NCBI GenBank assembly: GCA_964484385.1
Contig: CAZAFV010000001.1
Location: forward strand, 1 to 64,000
Origin: Poriferisodalis sp964484385
GTDB taxonomy: Bacteria; Actinomycetota; Acidimicrobiia; Acidimicrobiales; Poriferisodalaceae
Direction of reading: 5' to 3'
Length of the DNA stretch: 64,000 nt
Shown piece after piece: positions 28,531 through 37,840 of the stretch. The position numbers and the translations under genes are program-made. Each line of letters begins with the position of its first letter. The first letter of the stretch is position 1. Under the pieces are notes generated by a model. It searched no databases, was not told the DNA's origin, and saw only the letters and a program-made list of their open reading frames with translations.

Positions 28531-29541
28531 ATGCGATTCGGCATCTTCGATCAGCTCGAACAGCCGGGTGATGTGCCGTGGCATGAGCTCTACCGCCACC
28601 GCCTGGACCTGCTGGTGCGGGCCGAGCAAGCCGGCGTGTGGGGGTGGCACAAGTCTGAGCACCACCTGATCCCGCTGGATGCTGCGCCCAGCATCAACGT
28701 GTTCCTGGCCGCCGCCATCGAGCGCACTAGCAGCATCCGCATCTGCTCGCTGGTGCACCTGCTGCCCTTCTACCACCCGATCCGGCTGGCCGAAGAGCTG
28801 TGCATGCTCGACCAGCTCTCCGAAGGACGGCTGGAGTTCGGCTTCGGCAAGGGCATCAGCGTGCCCGAGCACCTGCTGTGGGGTCTGGACCCTGACGATG
28901 CCGTTGCGCAGACAGACGAGTCGCTGGAGCTGATCCTGGCCGCCATGCAGACCACGGGGAACTTCAGCTTCGAGGGCCAGTTCTACGAGTTCCGTGATGT
29001 GCCGATCGAATTCGAGCCCTACCAGCGGCCCTACCCGCCGCTGTGGCGACCCGGCCAGCTCGAGACTGCCGCCGAGATGGGCGTGCGCACCATGGCCGCC
29101 GGACCGCTCGCTGCCGTGGCAGCCAGCACGGCCCGCTACCACGAGCTCCTCGGCGCGGACGGCATCGGCCGGTACCACGCGCCGATGATCGGCGGTCTGC
29201 GCCGGCTGATCGTGGCACCCACCGATGCTGAGGCCGACGAGATCGGGCGCCGTACCTGGGCTGCGTTCACCGAGCACCTGACACGTCTGTTCAGGCGCTA
29301 CGAGATGACCCCGCCCAACGACCCGACCCTCGGCGGCGACTACGACAAGGCCAAGCAATTCCAAGCCGTAGTCGTGGGTTCGCCCGAGACCGTGCGTGAA
29401 CACTGCGAGCAGTTCGCCGAAGAAGCCGGCACGGACTATTTCGTGGGCGTGTTCGCCTGGGGCGACCTCTCGGCGTACGAGGTGGACCGCTCGTTCGACC
29501 TCTTCGCCGAGCACGTCATTGCCCCGCTGGCGTCGTCCTGA
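28531..29541 (+). CDS. LLM-class flavin-dependent monooxygenase (luciferase fold)
   Basis: The 336-residue TIM-barrel protein begins MRFGIFDQLEQPG and has WHKSEHHLIP, SIRICSLVHLLPFYHPIRLAEELCMLDQLSEGRLEFGFGKG, the standard bacterial luciferase layout. It resembles FMNH2- or F420-using alkanal-monooxygenase-like enzymes. ATG 28531 was chosen over an upstream GTG because the protein family starts at this Met. The substrate is unknown. Confidence 0.88.
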   Translation: MRFGIFDQLEQPGDVPWHELYRHRLDLLVRAEQAGVWGWHKSEHHLIPLDAAPSINVFLAAAIERTSSIRICSLVHLLPFYHPIRLAEELCMLDQLSEGRLEFGFGKGISVPEHLLWGLDPDDAVAQTDESLELILAAMQTTGNFSFEGQFYEFRDVPIEFEPYQRPYPPLWRPGQLETAAEMGVRTMAAGPLAAVAASTARYHELLGADGIGRYHAPMIGGLRRLIVAPTDAEADEIGRRTWAAFTEHLTRLFRRYEMTPPNDPTLGGDYDKAKQFQAVVVGSPETVREHCEQFAEEAGTDYFVGVFAWGDLSAYEVDRSFDLFAEHVIAPLASS

Positions 29542-29597
29542 CGACGCCGTCATTTACATTTCGCTCTGCGCCGACCAGCAACGGAGGATGACCGACG

Positions 29598-30080
29598 ATG
29601 AGCCAATGGAGCCGTGCCGAGATCACCGAAGCGCTTGCCACCTATCAAGCGGCCAGCAAGAAGGCGGGTGAGACCGGCGACTGGCGCGACTGGGCAGACC
29701 GCTTCACCACCGATGCCACCTACGTCGAGCACTTCTTCGGCACGACGACCGGACGGGAGGCCATCTACGAGTGGATCCAGTCCCAGATGAGCGAGTGGCC
29801 GGGCTCCGAGATGGTCGAGTTCCCGATCGAGTGGTACATCATCGATGAGGAGCGGGGCTGGGTGGTGTGCCAGATCTGGAATCGCATGGCCGATCCCGGC
29901 GACGGTTCGGATCATCGCGAGTACAACTTCTCGCTGCTCAAGTACGCAGGCGACGGCCTGTGGAGCTACGAAGAGGACATCTACAACCCAGAGCGGTTCT
30001 TGGAGATGGTGGGGAACTACGAGCGGCACAAAGAGGCGCTCGCTGCCGGCGCGGAGCAGGCTTCCTCACCTAGGTCGTGA
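29598..30080 (+). CDS. NTF2-like (SnoaL-fold) protein
   Basis: The 160-residue protein shows the cone-fold pattern: an N-terminal helix, GDWRDWADRFTTDATYVEHFFGTTTGREAIYEWI, then four strands including WVVCQIWNRMADP and YNFSLLKYAGDGLWSYEEDIYNPERFLEM. Relatives are small isomerases, dehydratases or uncharacterised proteins in degradation clusters. A GGAGG site precedes ATG 29598. Probably co-transcribed with the LLM gene. Confidence 0.8.
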   Translation: MSQWSRAEITEALATYQAASKKAGETGDWRDWADRFTTDATYVEHFFGTTTGREAIYEWIQSQMSEWPGSEMVEFPIEWYIIDEERGWVVCQIWNRMADPGDGSDHREYNFSLLKYAGDGLWSYEEDIYNPERFLEMVGNYERHKEALAAGAEQASSPRS

Positions 30081-30170
30081 CGGCTGCACCGCCAGATTTC
30101 TGAATGCACTCAGGTTCGAAGTGAGGGCTGGGCGAGGCATATAGTCGCAAGCGAAGAGGGAGCCATTCGA

Positions 30171-30864
30171 ATGACCGCATTGCATCCCNNNNNNNNNNAA
30201 TGGTGTGAACCATCTCGCCCTGTCCACCCGCGACATGAAGGGCCAGCTGGAGTTCTGGTGCGATGTGCTGGGGCTTCCGCTCAAGGCGCTCTACTGGATG
30301 CACGGCGTGGACGGCACCTACCACGGCTTCGTGGAGCTGGCGCCCGACAGCTACGTGGCCTTCGTCCAGCACCCGGACAACGCCAAGGACATCGAGCTGG
30401 GTGTCACCCACGCCGGAGGGCCGGGCGAGCCAGTAACGGCAGGCACCATGCAGCACGTGGCGTTCAACGTGGACACCTTCGAGGACCTGATGGCACTGCG
30501 TGACCGCATCCGCGATCGCGGCGTGCAGGTGTTCGGCCCGGTCGACCACGGCTTCATCCAGTCGATCTATTTCGCGGGTCCAGAGGGACTGGCGCTCGAG
30601 GTGGCCTGCGGGTCGGCCATCCCCGTCGAGCAGTGGGTGGACCCTGAAGTCCAGGACCTGTGCGGGATCTCTGCGGCCGAACTGGAGCAGTTGAAGTACC
30701 CGGCGGAATACAGCCGCCCGGTCGAGCCCGTGCCTCAGCCGTCGGGGGATACCGGCATGCCGCGGCTGATGCCCGAAGACCACTACGACATGGTGATGAG
30801 CCTGCCCGATCAGGTGGTGTGGGACCGGATGAGCGAGACCACGCCGCCGGTCGCAGCCGACTGA
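30171..30864 (+). CDS. VOC-family dioxygenase/glyoxalase-like protein, with assembly gap
   Basis: The body from 30199 encodes a vicinal-oxygen-chelate protein: NHLALSTRDMKGQLEFWCDVLGLPL, HVAFNVDTFEDL (metal His), and FAGPEGLALEVACG (metal Glu). The likely start is ATG 30171, with AGGGAG upstream, followed by MTALHP before 10 N at 30189-30198. The N run is probably a placeholder for a gap of unknown size, so the frame across it is not meaningful. About 220 residues survive. Substrate unknown; it could be an extradiol dioxygenase or isomerase acting with its neighbours. Confidence 0.8.
30189..30198. other. Run of 10 N (assembly gap)
   Basis: Ten undefined bases lie a few codons after the start of the VOC gene. 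This is the only gap in the window and shows that the sequence is a draft scaffold, which is relevant when judging the homopolymer frameshift at 16926-16939. Confidence 0.99.
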
Positions 30865-30924
30865 GCACCGCAGGTCGCAGGCGCGCCTGGCCCAATGGAA
30901 TCCTGACTGAGGGAAGGCTGTCGC

Positions 30925-33006
30925 ATGCGCCTGTTCTCGCACCGCAAGCGAGCCGCAGCAGCGGGACCGCTGCCCACCGAGCTGCTTCCCCGGCTCGCGC
31001 CCGGGGCGTTCGACCCGAGCCAGGAGTTGCCCGACCTGCCGCCTGCACCGACCTCACCGGGCGAGTGGGGCGTCTCGCACACGTTCGGTGACATCGTCGA
31101 CGTGTTTGTGGCGTGTCGCACGGCAGATGTGCTGGCGTCGCCAGCGCCGATGCCCAGCGCACAAGCCGCAGTGGACAATATGCGCGGGTATTGCTTCTTC
31201 CTCGACGCCGACCTCGCAGGCATCTGCGAGCCGTCGCGACGGAGCTGGACTGCCGAGCCGATCGATGGGCACTGCAGTGCAATCGCCATTGTTGTGGGAC
31301 TTGGGAGGCCCATCCGGCCCGGCGAACCGGGGTACGACTGGATCGCTGGCACCGAACAGGACAACGCCGACCTGCGTGCCACCGAAATCGCCACTGTGCT
31401 CACCCGGTATCTGGGCACACTCGGCTATGCGGCCTCCGCACACACCGCAGCGGCCTCCGATGTCGACCGCTTCCGGGTCGGGGTCGAAGCCGGAGTGCTG
31501 GAGGCGGGGGGTCGCGGGCTGGGTCATCCCCTCTTGAAGCGAGGGTTCGCCATTGCGGTGGTGACCACGAACCTGGAGCTCACGCCTGACGGCCCGCTCG
31601 CACCACGCAATGCGCTGCAGAACCTGCGCATTGCCGTCAAGCACTGGCTGGGCTGGGGCGGCACCCGACCGGGCTGGAGTCGGCTGGACGGGCGCCATCG
31701 GCCGTGGCACCTGGGTCGCTACCCGATGGAGAAAGTGAAGCGGGTCGATGAGCCGACCACGTTGGTCATACCCGAAGAGGTCAAGCGACCTGCAGCTCGG
31801 CACAACTTCTTCGTGCGGGCCGGTGCCGGCGACCTCGGTCCTCGCCCGCGCAAGGAGGTAGCTCGCTTCATTCGCAAGGCGCCGCATGGCATCGCCTCCC
31901 AGGAGATGCTGCGGCGGCTGATTCCGCTGCAGCGGGGTGAGGCCGCGGCTGAGACAGGCCCGGGCGTCGACGACCCGGCAGCGAATGCCGACGCGGTCAA
32001 GGCGCTGGGTCATTTCATCGGCGCGGACATGACCGGCGTGTGCGAGGCGCCCGAATATGCCTGGTATTCCCACCGCCCCGACGGCTCTCCTATCGAGAAG
32101 CTGCACCGCAACGCCATCGTGTTCGTGCTCGATCAGGGCTTCGAGACCATGGAAGGCGCTTCGGGCGACGACTGGATCAGCGGCGCGCAGTCGATGCGGG
32201 CCTACCTGCGGGCGTCGATCATCGCCAATGCGATCGCCGCCCAGATCCGCCGGCTCGGCTACGAGGCGCAGGCGCACACCGCCGCCGACGATGAGATCAA
32301 CCACATCCCGCTGCTGCTGTCGGCCGGCATCGGGGAGCTGTCGCGCATCGGCGAGCTGGTGCTGAACCCCTTCGTGGGACCGCGGTTCAAGTCGGGCGCC
32401 ATCACCACCGACATGCCCCTCACCCCGGATCGGCCGATCGACTTCGGGCTGCAGGATTTCTGCACCAAATGCACCAAGTGCGCCCGTGAGTGCCCCGTCG
32501 GCGCCATCCGCTTCGGCGACAAGGTGATGTTTAACGGCTACGAGATGTGGAAACCCGACGTAGACCGCTGCGCCCGTTACCGGATCACCAACATGCGTGG
32601 CTCGGCCTGCGGGCGCTGCATGAAGACGTGCCCCTACAACATCGAGGGTGTACTGGCGGAGCGCCCGTTCCAATGGGCGGCGATGAAGCTGCCGTTTGCC
32701 CGCTCGTGGATCGCAAGGCTCGACGACAAACTCGGCCGCGGCGAGATCAACCCAGCCAAGAAGTGGTGGGTGGACATCGAGGTGCTCGAGGACACGCCGG
32801 TGGAGCCGCCTAAAGGCGCGAACACGAGGGGCCTCAACCTTGAGCGCAAGCCGCGAGACGAATCGGGCTTCGCGATGTTCCCGCCGGAGACGGCTCCACC
32901 TGGCCCGGACGGGATGGCACCGTTCCCGCTGGATCGTGAAGCCGGCATTGCAGCGTCGCAGGAGGCCGAAACGCCCGAGGCAGCACGGGAGCGCGTCAGC
33001 GGGTAG
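30925..33006 (+). CDS. Cytosolic-type cobalamin-dependent reductive dehalogenase (RdhA)
   Basis: The 693-residue protein resembles the self-sufficient NpRdhA/BhbA class. The C-terminal part has two [4Fe-4S] motifs: C513-x2-C516-x2-C519-x3-C523-P and C549-x12-C562-x2-C565-x3-C569-P. Two similar halves are visible before it: LGYAASAHTA near residue 167 with NLELTPDGPLAPRN, and LGYEAQAHTA near 446 with DMPLTPDRPIDFG, as expected for the duplicated nitroreductase-like B12 module. There is no twin-arginine signal and no RdhB anchor gene, so it should be cytoplasmic and non-respiratory. It would reductively remove halogen from aromatic compounds. The alternative is an epoxyqueuosine-reductase relative (QueG), but the duplicated layout and length argue for RdhA. 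Confidence 0.82.
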   Translation: MRLFSHRKRAAAAGPLPTELLPRLAPGAFDPSQELPDLPPAPTSPGEWGVSHTFGDIVDVFVACRTADVLASPAPMPSAQAAVDNMRGYCFFLDADLAGICEPSRRSWTAEPIDGHCSAIAIVVGLGRPIRPGEPGYDWIAGTEQDNADLRATEIATVLTRYLGTLGYAASAHTAAASDVDRFRVGVEAGVLEAGGRGLGHPLLKRGFAIAVVTTNLELTPDGPLAPRNALQNLRIAVKHWLGWGGTRPGWSRLDGRHRPWHLGRYPMEKVKRVDEPTTLVIPEEVKRPAARHNFFVRAGAGDLGPRPRKEVARFIRKAPHGIASQEMLRRLIPLQRGEAAAETGPGVDDPAANADAVKALGHFIGADMTGVCEAPEYAWYSHRPDGSPIEKLHRNAIVFVLDQGFETMEGASGDDWISGAQSMRAYLRASIIANAIAAQIRRLGYEAQAHTAADDEINHIPLLLSAGIGELSRIGELVLNPFVGPRFKSGAITTDMPLTPDRPIDFGLQDFCTKCTKCARECPVGAIRFGDKVMFNGYEMWKPDVDRCARYRITNMRGSACGRCMKTCPYNIEGVLAERPFQWAAMKLPFARSWIARLDDKLGRGEINPAKKWWVDIEVLEDTPVEPPKGANTRGLNLERKPRDESGFAMFPPETAPPGPDGMAPFPLDREAGIAASQEAETPEAARERVSG

Positions 33007-33074
33007 CCACCCGACGCACGTGACTGCGAAATCGAGCCTGCGAGGCACGTGAGATCCTGGGAGAGGAGATTCTG

Positions 33075-34115
33075 ATGGCCGAAGTCCGCGGTGCGCACCT
33101 GGTGGGCAGCGCTCCAGTTTCGGAGCCCGACGAGTTGTTCGCGCTCGTCCGGGACCATCTCGCAAGCCACCTGCGCCGCGTGCCTGACGGCGAAGTCGGC
33201 GAGCGGGACACCTGGATCGCCTGGCAGTTTCCCAAGCTGGCACAGTGCCCGCAGCTCGAAACCCGGTCGGTGAATTCGGCGTACCTGGGACGCGAGATTC
33301 CCCAACACGAGGTGATCGACGGTGCCGGGCCGCTCGAACTCGTCGACCTCGGGTATGCCGACGCTGCGCTCGCCTCGTGGGAGAGATTCGACGCGGCCCA
33401 GCGTGCTGGCACGCTCCCCGAGAGGGTGCGCTTCATGGTGGGACTGCCGTCGCCGCTCAGCGTGGTCACCATCTACGTGGCGCCGGACTCCCGCCCGGCC
33501 GTGCTCGAAGCGTGGACCGCAGCCATGGAAGCCCAGCTGGATCGCATTCTCGACGGCATCCCACGCGATCGGCTGGCCATCCAGTGGGAGGTCTGCATCG
33601 AGTTCGGGATTCTCGAAGGTCTGTGGACGTTCCAGGACACCGACAACGGCGGTGCAGCGGCTCGCGAGGGCATCGCGGAGCACATCGTCCACCTCGGCAA
33701 TCTCGTGCCCGACGATGTCGAGATGGGCTACCACCTGTGTTATGGCGACGCCGGCCATCAGCACTTCGTCGAACCGAGCGACACCGGACACCTGGCATGG
33801 GCAGTTCGGACGTTGGTGGAGCAGGTGAACAGGCCCATCGACTGGATCCACCTGCCCGTGCCGAAGCAGCGAGACGACGACGCGTACTTCGAAGCACTGG
33901 GAGCAGTGCAGATTCCCGACGAAACCGAGCTGTACCTCGGATTGGTGCATGTGACAGGCGGGGAAGATGGCACTCGACGTCGCATCGCCGCCGCGTCGCG
34001 GCATGTGTCCCGATTCGGCCTTGCCACCGAGTGCGGGTTCGGACGTCGCCCGCTGTCCCAGATCCCAGCGCTGCTCGACCAGCACGCTGCGCTCAGCGAA
34101 CCCTGGGCGTCGTGA
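33075..34115 (+). CDS. UROD/MetE-like superfamily protein, 346 aa
   Basis: The sequence has features of the cobalamin-independent methionine synthase/uroporphyrinogen decarboxylase TIM barrel: VPDGEVGERDTWI near the N-terminus, IQWEVCIEFG in the middle, MGYHLCYGD, and the C-terminal LATECGFGRRP where MetE-like enzymes carry a metal Cys. It is not a full methionine synthase (too short) and its methyl donor or substrate is unknown. A GAGAGGAGA site precedes ATG 33075. It follows the reductive dehalogenase by 68 bases and may act in methyl or demethylation chemistry of the same substrate (inference). Confidence 0.7.
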   Translation: MAEVRGAHLVGSAPVSEPDELFALVRDHLASHLRRVPDGEVGERDTWIAWQFPKLAQCPQLETRSVNSAYLGREIPQHEVIDGAGPLELVDLGYADAALASWERFDAAQRAGTLPERVRFMVGLPSPLSVVTIYVAPDSRPAVLEAWTAAMEAQLDRILDGIPRDRLAIQWEVCIEFGILEGLWTFQDTDNGGAAAREGIAEHIVHLGNLVPDDVEMGYHLCYGDAGHQHFVEPSDTGHLAWAVRTLVEQVNRPIDWIHLPVPKQRDDDAYFEALGAVQIPDETELYLGLVHVTGGEDGTRRRIAAASRHVSRFGLATECGFGRRPLSQIPALLDQHAALSEPWAS

Positions 34116-34209
34116 TCTGCGCGCCACGCTCCGGAGTCTTCGCCCGGGAGAGACATCCGAGGGGCGAGCACTAGCATCGCCCGAGGCGGCGAGGCCGGGA
34201 GGTGCAGCG

Positions 34210-35076
34210 GTGCAGTTCTGCAGGGTTCGCAGCGTCGCCGAGGCAGTCGATGAGCTGAGTCGCTGGGGCACCGAGGGCCGGATCCTGGCGGGCGGAACCG
34301 ACGTGATGCCACAGCACCTGCGCGGCGAGCTGTCACCGGCTGCCTTGATCGACATCAGCGGGATCGACGGCTTGCGGGGCATCTCCGAGGTCGGCGGCGT
34401 GACCAGCATCGGCGCGCTGGTCACCCTGCGCCGGCTTGTCACGGCCTCGCTCGTTCAGTTGCGGCACCCGGCACTGGCGCAGGCGGCTGCAGCAGTGGGG
34501 GCGTGGCAGACCCAGACCGTGGCCACGCTGGGAGGCAACATCTGCTCAGCAGCGGCAACGGCTGACACGCTGCCCGCCTTGCTCGTCGCCGATGCGCAGC
34601 TGATGCTGGTGTCGAAATCGGGCCGGCGTCGCGTGAGCCTGGAGGAGTTCCTCGAGGAACCCGGTGCGACGGCCCTGCGACCGACCGAACTGCTGCGGGC
34701 CATCGAGGTGGAGCCGCTCGGAGAACACGACGCCGAGGGATACCTCAAGGTGGGCCGTCGCAGTGCCATGGATCTTGCGGTGGTGGGCTTGGCGCTCCGG
34801 CTGTCGGTGACACCGAGCGGGGTGATCGGCGGCGCCCGCATCGCGCTGTGCGGCGGCGCCAGCGCCGCGCACCGGGTGCCAGCAGCGGAGTCGGTGCTGC
34901 TGGGCAGCCAGTTCAGCGGCGACGCCGATGCCTTCGGAGCAGCGGGCGAGGAGCTGGCCCGTGCAGTGGGACCCGAAGCGTCCCCCGAAGCGCTGTACCG
35001 CCGACGTGTACTGCCAGGCCTCTTTGGCCGGCTCGCCCGACGGTGCATCGCGCAGATTCCGGGGGTGAGCGGCTGA
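34210..35076 (+). CDS. Molybdenum hydroxylase FAD-binding subunit (CoxM/XdhB-type)
   Basis: The 288-residue protein shows the PCMH-type FAD motifs RILAGGTDVMPQ near the N-terminus and ATLGGNICSAAATADTLPALL near residue 105, plus the C-terminal CO-dehydrogenase flavoprotein domain. It passes electrons from the Fe-S subunit to an acceptor. GTG 34210 is used because it starts the family-like sequence and has GGGAGG upstream; the frame is open further upstream but overlaps the previous gene. The stop overlaps the next start (TGATG at 35074-35078). Confidence 0.9.
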   Translation: MQFCRVRSVAEAVDELSRWGTEGRILAGGTDVMPQHLRGELSPAALIDISGIDGLRGISEVGGVTSIGALVTLRRLVTASLVQLRHPALAQAAAAVGAWQTQTVATLGGNICSAAATADTLPALLVADAQLMLVSKSGRRRVSLEEFLEEPGATALRPTELLRAIEVEPLGEHDAEGYLKVGRRSAMDLAVVGLALRLSVTPSGVIGGARIALCGGASAAHRVPAAESVLLGSQFSGDADAFGAAGEELARAVGPEASPEALYRRRVLPGLFGRLARRCIAQIPGVSG

Positions 35077-35567
35077 TGCCGGTGCCACCTTCAGAGCAAG
35101 ACGTGACGATCCGGCTTGTCGTGAATGACCGCGCTCATCAGCTCGACGTGGATGCGGGCGAGGTGCTGCTGGGAACGCTGCGGGACCGGCTGGGGCTCAC
35201 GGGGCCGAAGGAAGCCTGCTGGGAAGGCGAATGCGGTGCCTGCACCGTGCTGGTGGACGGCGGACCGGTCGCTTCGTGCATCCTGGCCGCCGGCTCGACG
35301 GACGGTCGGGCCGTCCGCACTGTCGAGGGGCTTGCCCGAGCGGATGAGCTGGCGAAGCTGCAGCAGGCATTCGTACGCCATGCAGCAGTGCAGTGCGGCT
35401 ACTGCACGCCCGGCGTGCTCATGGTGCTCACCGCCCTGCTGGACGACGTTCCAGAACCCACCGAGACTGACGTCCGTCGGGCGCTTGCAGGCAACATCTG
35501 CCGCTGCACCGGGTACCAGCAGATCGTCGAAGCAGCACTGGATGCTGCGGCGTCGGTGCAGCCATGA
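35076..35567 (+). CDS. Molybdenum hydroxylase 2Fe-2S subunit (CoxS-type)
   Basis: This 163-residue ferredoxin-like subunit has the plant-type cluster CWEGECGACTVLVDGG and the second cluster CGYCTPGVLM with GNICRCTGY. Length and order match CoxS/XdhA small subunits. It overlaps the FAD subunit by one base and the large subunit by four, so the three are made together. Confidence 0.94.
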   Translation: MPVPPSEQDVTIRLVVNDRAHQLDVDAGEVLLGTLRDRLGLTGPKEACWEGECGACTVLVDGGPVASCILAAGSTDGRAVRTVEGLARADELAKLQQAFVRHAAVQCGYCTPGVLMVLTALLDDVPEPTETDVRRALAGNICRCTGYQQIVEAALDAAASVQP

Positions 35568-37840
35568 GCGTCCTGGGAACCAGCCCCGACCGCAGCGATG
35601 CTGACGCGAAGCTGCGCGGGCAGGCGATCTTCGGTGCCGACCTGTCAAGAACCGGGATGCTGTGGGCGGCGCTTGCTAGATCGCCTGTTGCTGCGGGCCG
35701 GATCGGGAGGATCGATCCAGCGCCCGCACTCAGGGTCGACGGGGTGCTCGAGGTGCTGACGTCGGCGGACGTGCCGGACTGGCGAACCGGCGTGATCGTG
35801 TCGGACACCCCCATGCTGGCCGCGGACTCTGTGGCCTACGAGGGCGAGCCGGCGGCGATCGTGGTTGCCGAGAGCCGAGCGGCTGCCGAGGCCGGCTCTC
35901 GGGCCGTGGTGCTCGACATCGAGACGGTCGAACCCGTCTCTACGCCCGAGCAGGCCCTCGCTCCCGGTGCGCGCCTGGTGCATCCCGATTGGAACCGCTT
36001 CGCCGTGGCGGGCGGCGCGGACATCGGGCGCGACGGCAACGTGGTCGCAGAGGTCGTGCACGATCCCGGCGACCTCGATGAGGCATTCGCCGCGGCGGAC
36101 GTCGTGGTGGAGGGCACCTACCGCACGCCCCGGCAGTACCAAGCGCACCTGGAACCCAAGATGGCGCTCGCCACTTACGAATCGGGCCGCTACACCATCG
36201 AGGTGTCCCACCAGTACCCGTTCCGACTTCGTGACCGGGTGGCGCAGATCTTGGGGGTGGCACCGTCGGCGGTGCGAGTGGTGGGTCATCACATCGGCGG
36301 GGGATTCGGGGCAAAGCTCGACGTGAGCCTCGAAGCGTTCGCTGCGCTGCTGGCCCGGCGTTTTCGACGCCCTGTGCGCATGCAGCACACTGCCCTCGAG
36401 GAACGCCTGGTGGCGCCGTGCCGCGCCAATGCGATCGTGGCAGTGCGTTCGGCGGTGCGGCGCGACGGCACGATCCTGGCGACTGACGTGGAGATTGTGT
36501 CCGACAGCGGTGCCTATGCCAACAACGGCCCGGCGCTGTCGTCGATTCCCATGTTTGTCTTCGGGTCGATCTACCGGGTCGGCACGGCGCGTATTCGGAC
36601 ACGCAACGTGTACACGAACACGGCGCCGACGGGTGCCTACCGAGGCGTCAACGGACCGTGGCTGGTGTTCGCCAATGAGCGGCACATGGACGCGATAGCC
36701 GATGCGCTCGGCCGCGATCGCCGGGACTTCAGGCTGGAGTCGTTGGCTCAAGACGGCGATCTGATGCGCAACGGCCAGCCGCTCGAAGAGGTCTCGATCC
36801 TGCGACAAGCCTTCGACCGAGTCGATGAGCTAGCGCCCTGGCAGGGCGCGGGCACAGGCGAGCTGCGAGGCGTCGGGCAGGCGGCGGCGGTGTGGCTGAC
36901 CAATCCGATGCCCGGCCACGCCACGGTGAAGCTCAACGAGGACGGGACCGCCACGGTGATCACTTCGGCGACCGAGAACGGCTCGGGCGCCGTGGCCACT
37001 GGTTTGCGGCAGATCGCGGCCGAGACGCTCGGTCTTGCTGCTGACGCTGTGACGATCACCATGCCCGACACGGACGCCACGGGGTACGACGCCGGTTCGC
37101 AGGGCAGCCGCACCACCCATGTCGTCGGCCGGGCCATCGCCGACGCTGCAGCCGAGGTTCGCAGCCAAGTGCTGGACCGGGCGAGCCAGATGCTGGAAGC
37201 GGCCCCCGAAGACTTGACGATCGACGACGGTGTCGTGGCGGTTGCGGGCGTGCCTGCGGCGAACCTGACGCTTGGTGCGGTCGCACAAGCGGCCACCTGG
37301 TCCGACGGGCCAATCACGGCGGGCGCTTCCTATGTCACCCCGACGCCGCCGCACGATCCCATGTGCGCGACCGGCATGCTGATCAAGGGATGGCCGACGC
37401 CCACCTATCACCTGCACCAGGCCGAGGTGAGCGTCGACGTGGTGACCGGTCGGGTCACCGTCGACCGCTACGTGGTGTGCCAGGAGGTCGGCCGGGCCAT
37501 TCACCCCGACGCCATCGCGGGGCAGATCCAGGGCGGCGTTGCTCAGGGCTTGGGCTTCGCGTTGAGCGAGCGTGTCGAACTGGACCATGGTCGCTATGTC
37601 CAGCGCACGTTCAAGGCACACGGCTTGCCGCTGGCGGAAGATGTGCCGAAGGTGGAGATGATCGTGATGGAGCACGCCGACCCAGCAGGACCGTACGGCG
37701 CGAAGGGCGCCGCCGAGCCCCCGATCGTCCCGGTGGCGGCTGCGGTGGCCAATGCCGTCTCCGATGCCATCGGCGTGCCGTTCGACACGTTGCCGATCAC
37801 GCCCGAAGCCGTGCTGGAGGCCCTGGAGGCTGAATCGTGA
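35564..37840 (+). CDS. Molybdenum hydroxylase large, molybdopterin-binding subunit (XdhA/CoxL superfamily)
   Basis: The 758-residue catalytic subunit carries the aldehyde-oxidase hammerhead N-terminus and Mo-pterin domains (GGGFGAKLD; TSATENGSGA; GSQGSRTTHV). The proposed active-site loop reads GAYRGVNGP, not AYXCSFR (form I CO dehydrogenase) or AYRGAGR (form II), and the catalytic Glu lies in AKGAAEP. It should hydroxylate a carbon beside N or an aldehyde, but CO oxidation is unlikely. ATG 35564 overlaps the Fe-S subunit stop. HyuA follows with a 4-base overlap, suggesting that an N-heterocycle is hydroxylated and then ring-opened. Confidence 0.9.
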   Translation: MSVLGTSPDRSDADAKLRGQAIFGADLSRTGMLWAALARSPVAAGRIGRIDPAPALRVDGVLEVLTSADVPDWRTGVIVSDTPMLAADSVAYEGEPAAIVVAESRAAAEAGSRAVVLDIETVEPVSTPEQALAPGARLVHPDWNRFAVAGGADIGRDGNVVAEVVHDPGDLDEAFAAADVVVEGTYRTPRQYQAHLEPKMALATYESGRYTIEVSHQYPFRLRDRVAQILGVAPSAVRVVGHHIGGGFGAKLDVSLEAFAALLARRFRRPVRMQHTALEERLVAPCRANAIVAVRSAVRRDGTILATDVEIVSDSGAYANNGPALSSIPMFVFGSIYRVGTARIRTRNVYTNTAPTGAYRGVNGPWLVFANERHMDAIADALGRDRRDFRLESLAQDGDLMRNGQPLEEVSILRQAFDRVDELAPWQGAGTGELRGVGQAAAVWLTNPMPGHATVKLNEDGTATVITSATENGSGAVATGLRQIAAETLGLAADAVTITMPDTDATGYDAGSQGSRTTHVVGRAIADAAAEVRSQVLDRASQMLEAAPEDLTIDDGVVAVAGVPAANLTLGAVAQAATWSDGPITAGASYVTPTPPHDPMCATGMLIKGWPTPTYHLHQAEVSVDVVTGRVTVDRYVVCQEVGRAIHPDAIAGQIQGGVAQGLGFALSERVELDHGRYVQRTFKAHGLPLAEDVPKVEMIVMEHADPAGPYGAKGAAEPPIVPVAAAVANAVSDAIGVPFDTLPITPEAVLEALEAES

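Noticed and set aside
30865..30924. Cobalamin riboswitch before the reductive dehalogenase
   Set aside because: Only 60 bases separate the genes, too short for a B12 riboswitch, and no B12-box sequence is seen.
31054..33243. Long minus-strand open frame opposite the reductive dehalogenase
   Set aside because: The plus-strand gene has two Fe-S motifs and a ribosome site; the antisense translation is Arg/His/Val-rich without any domain.
35564..37840. Form I or II CO dehydrogenase large subunit
   Set aside because: The active-site loop is AYRGVN, not AYXCSFR or AYRGAGR, and the following genes are HyuA and an F420-type enzyme rather than CoxDEF.
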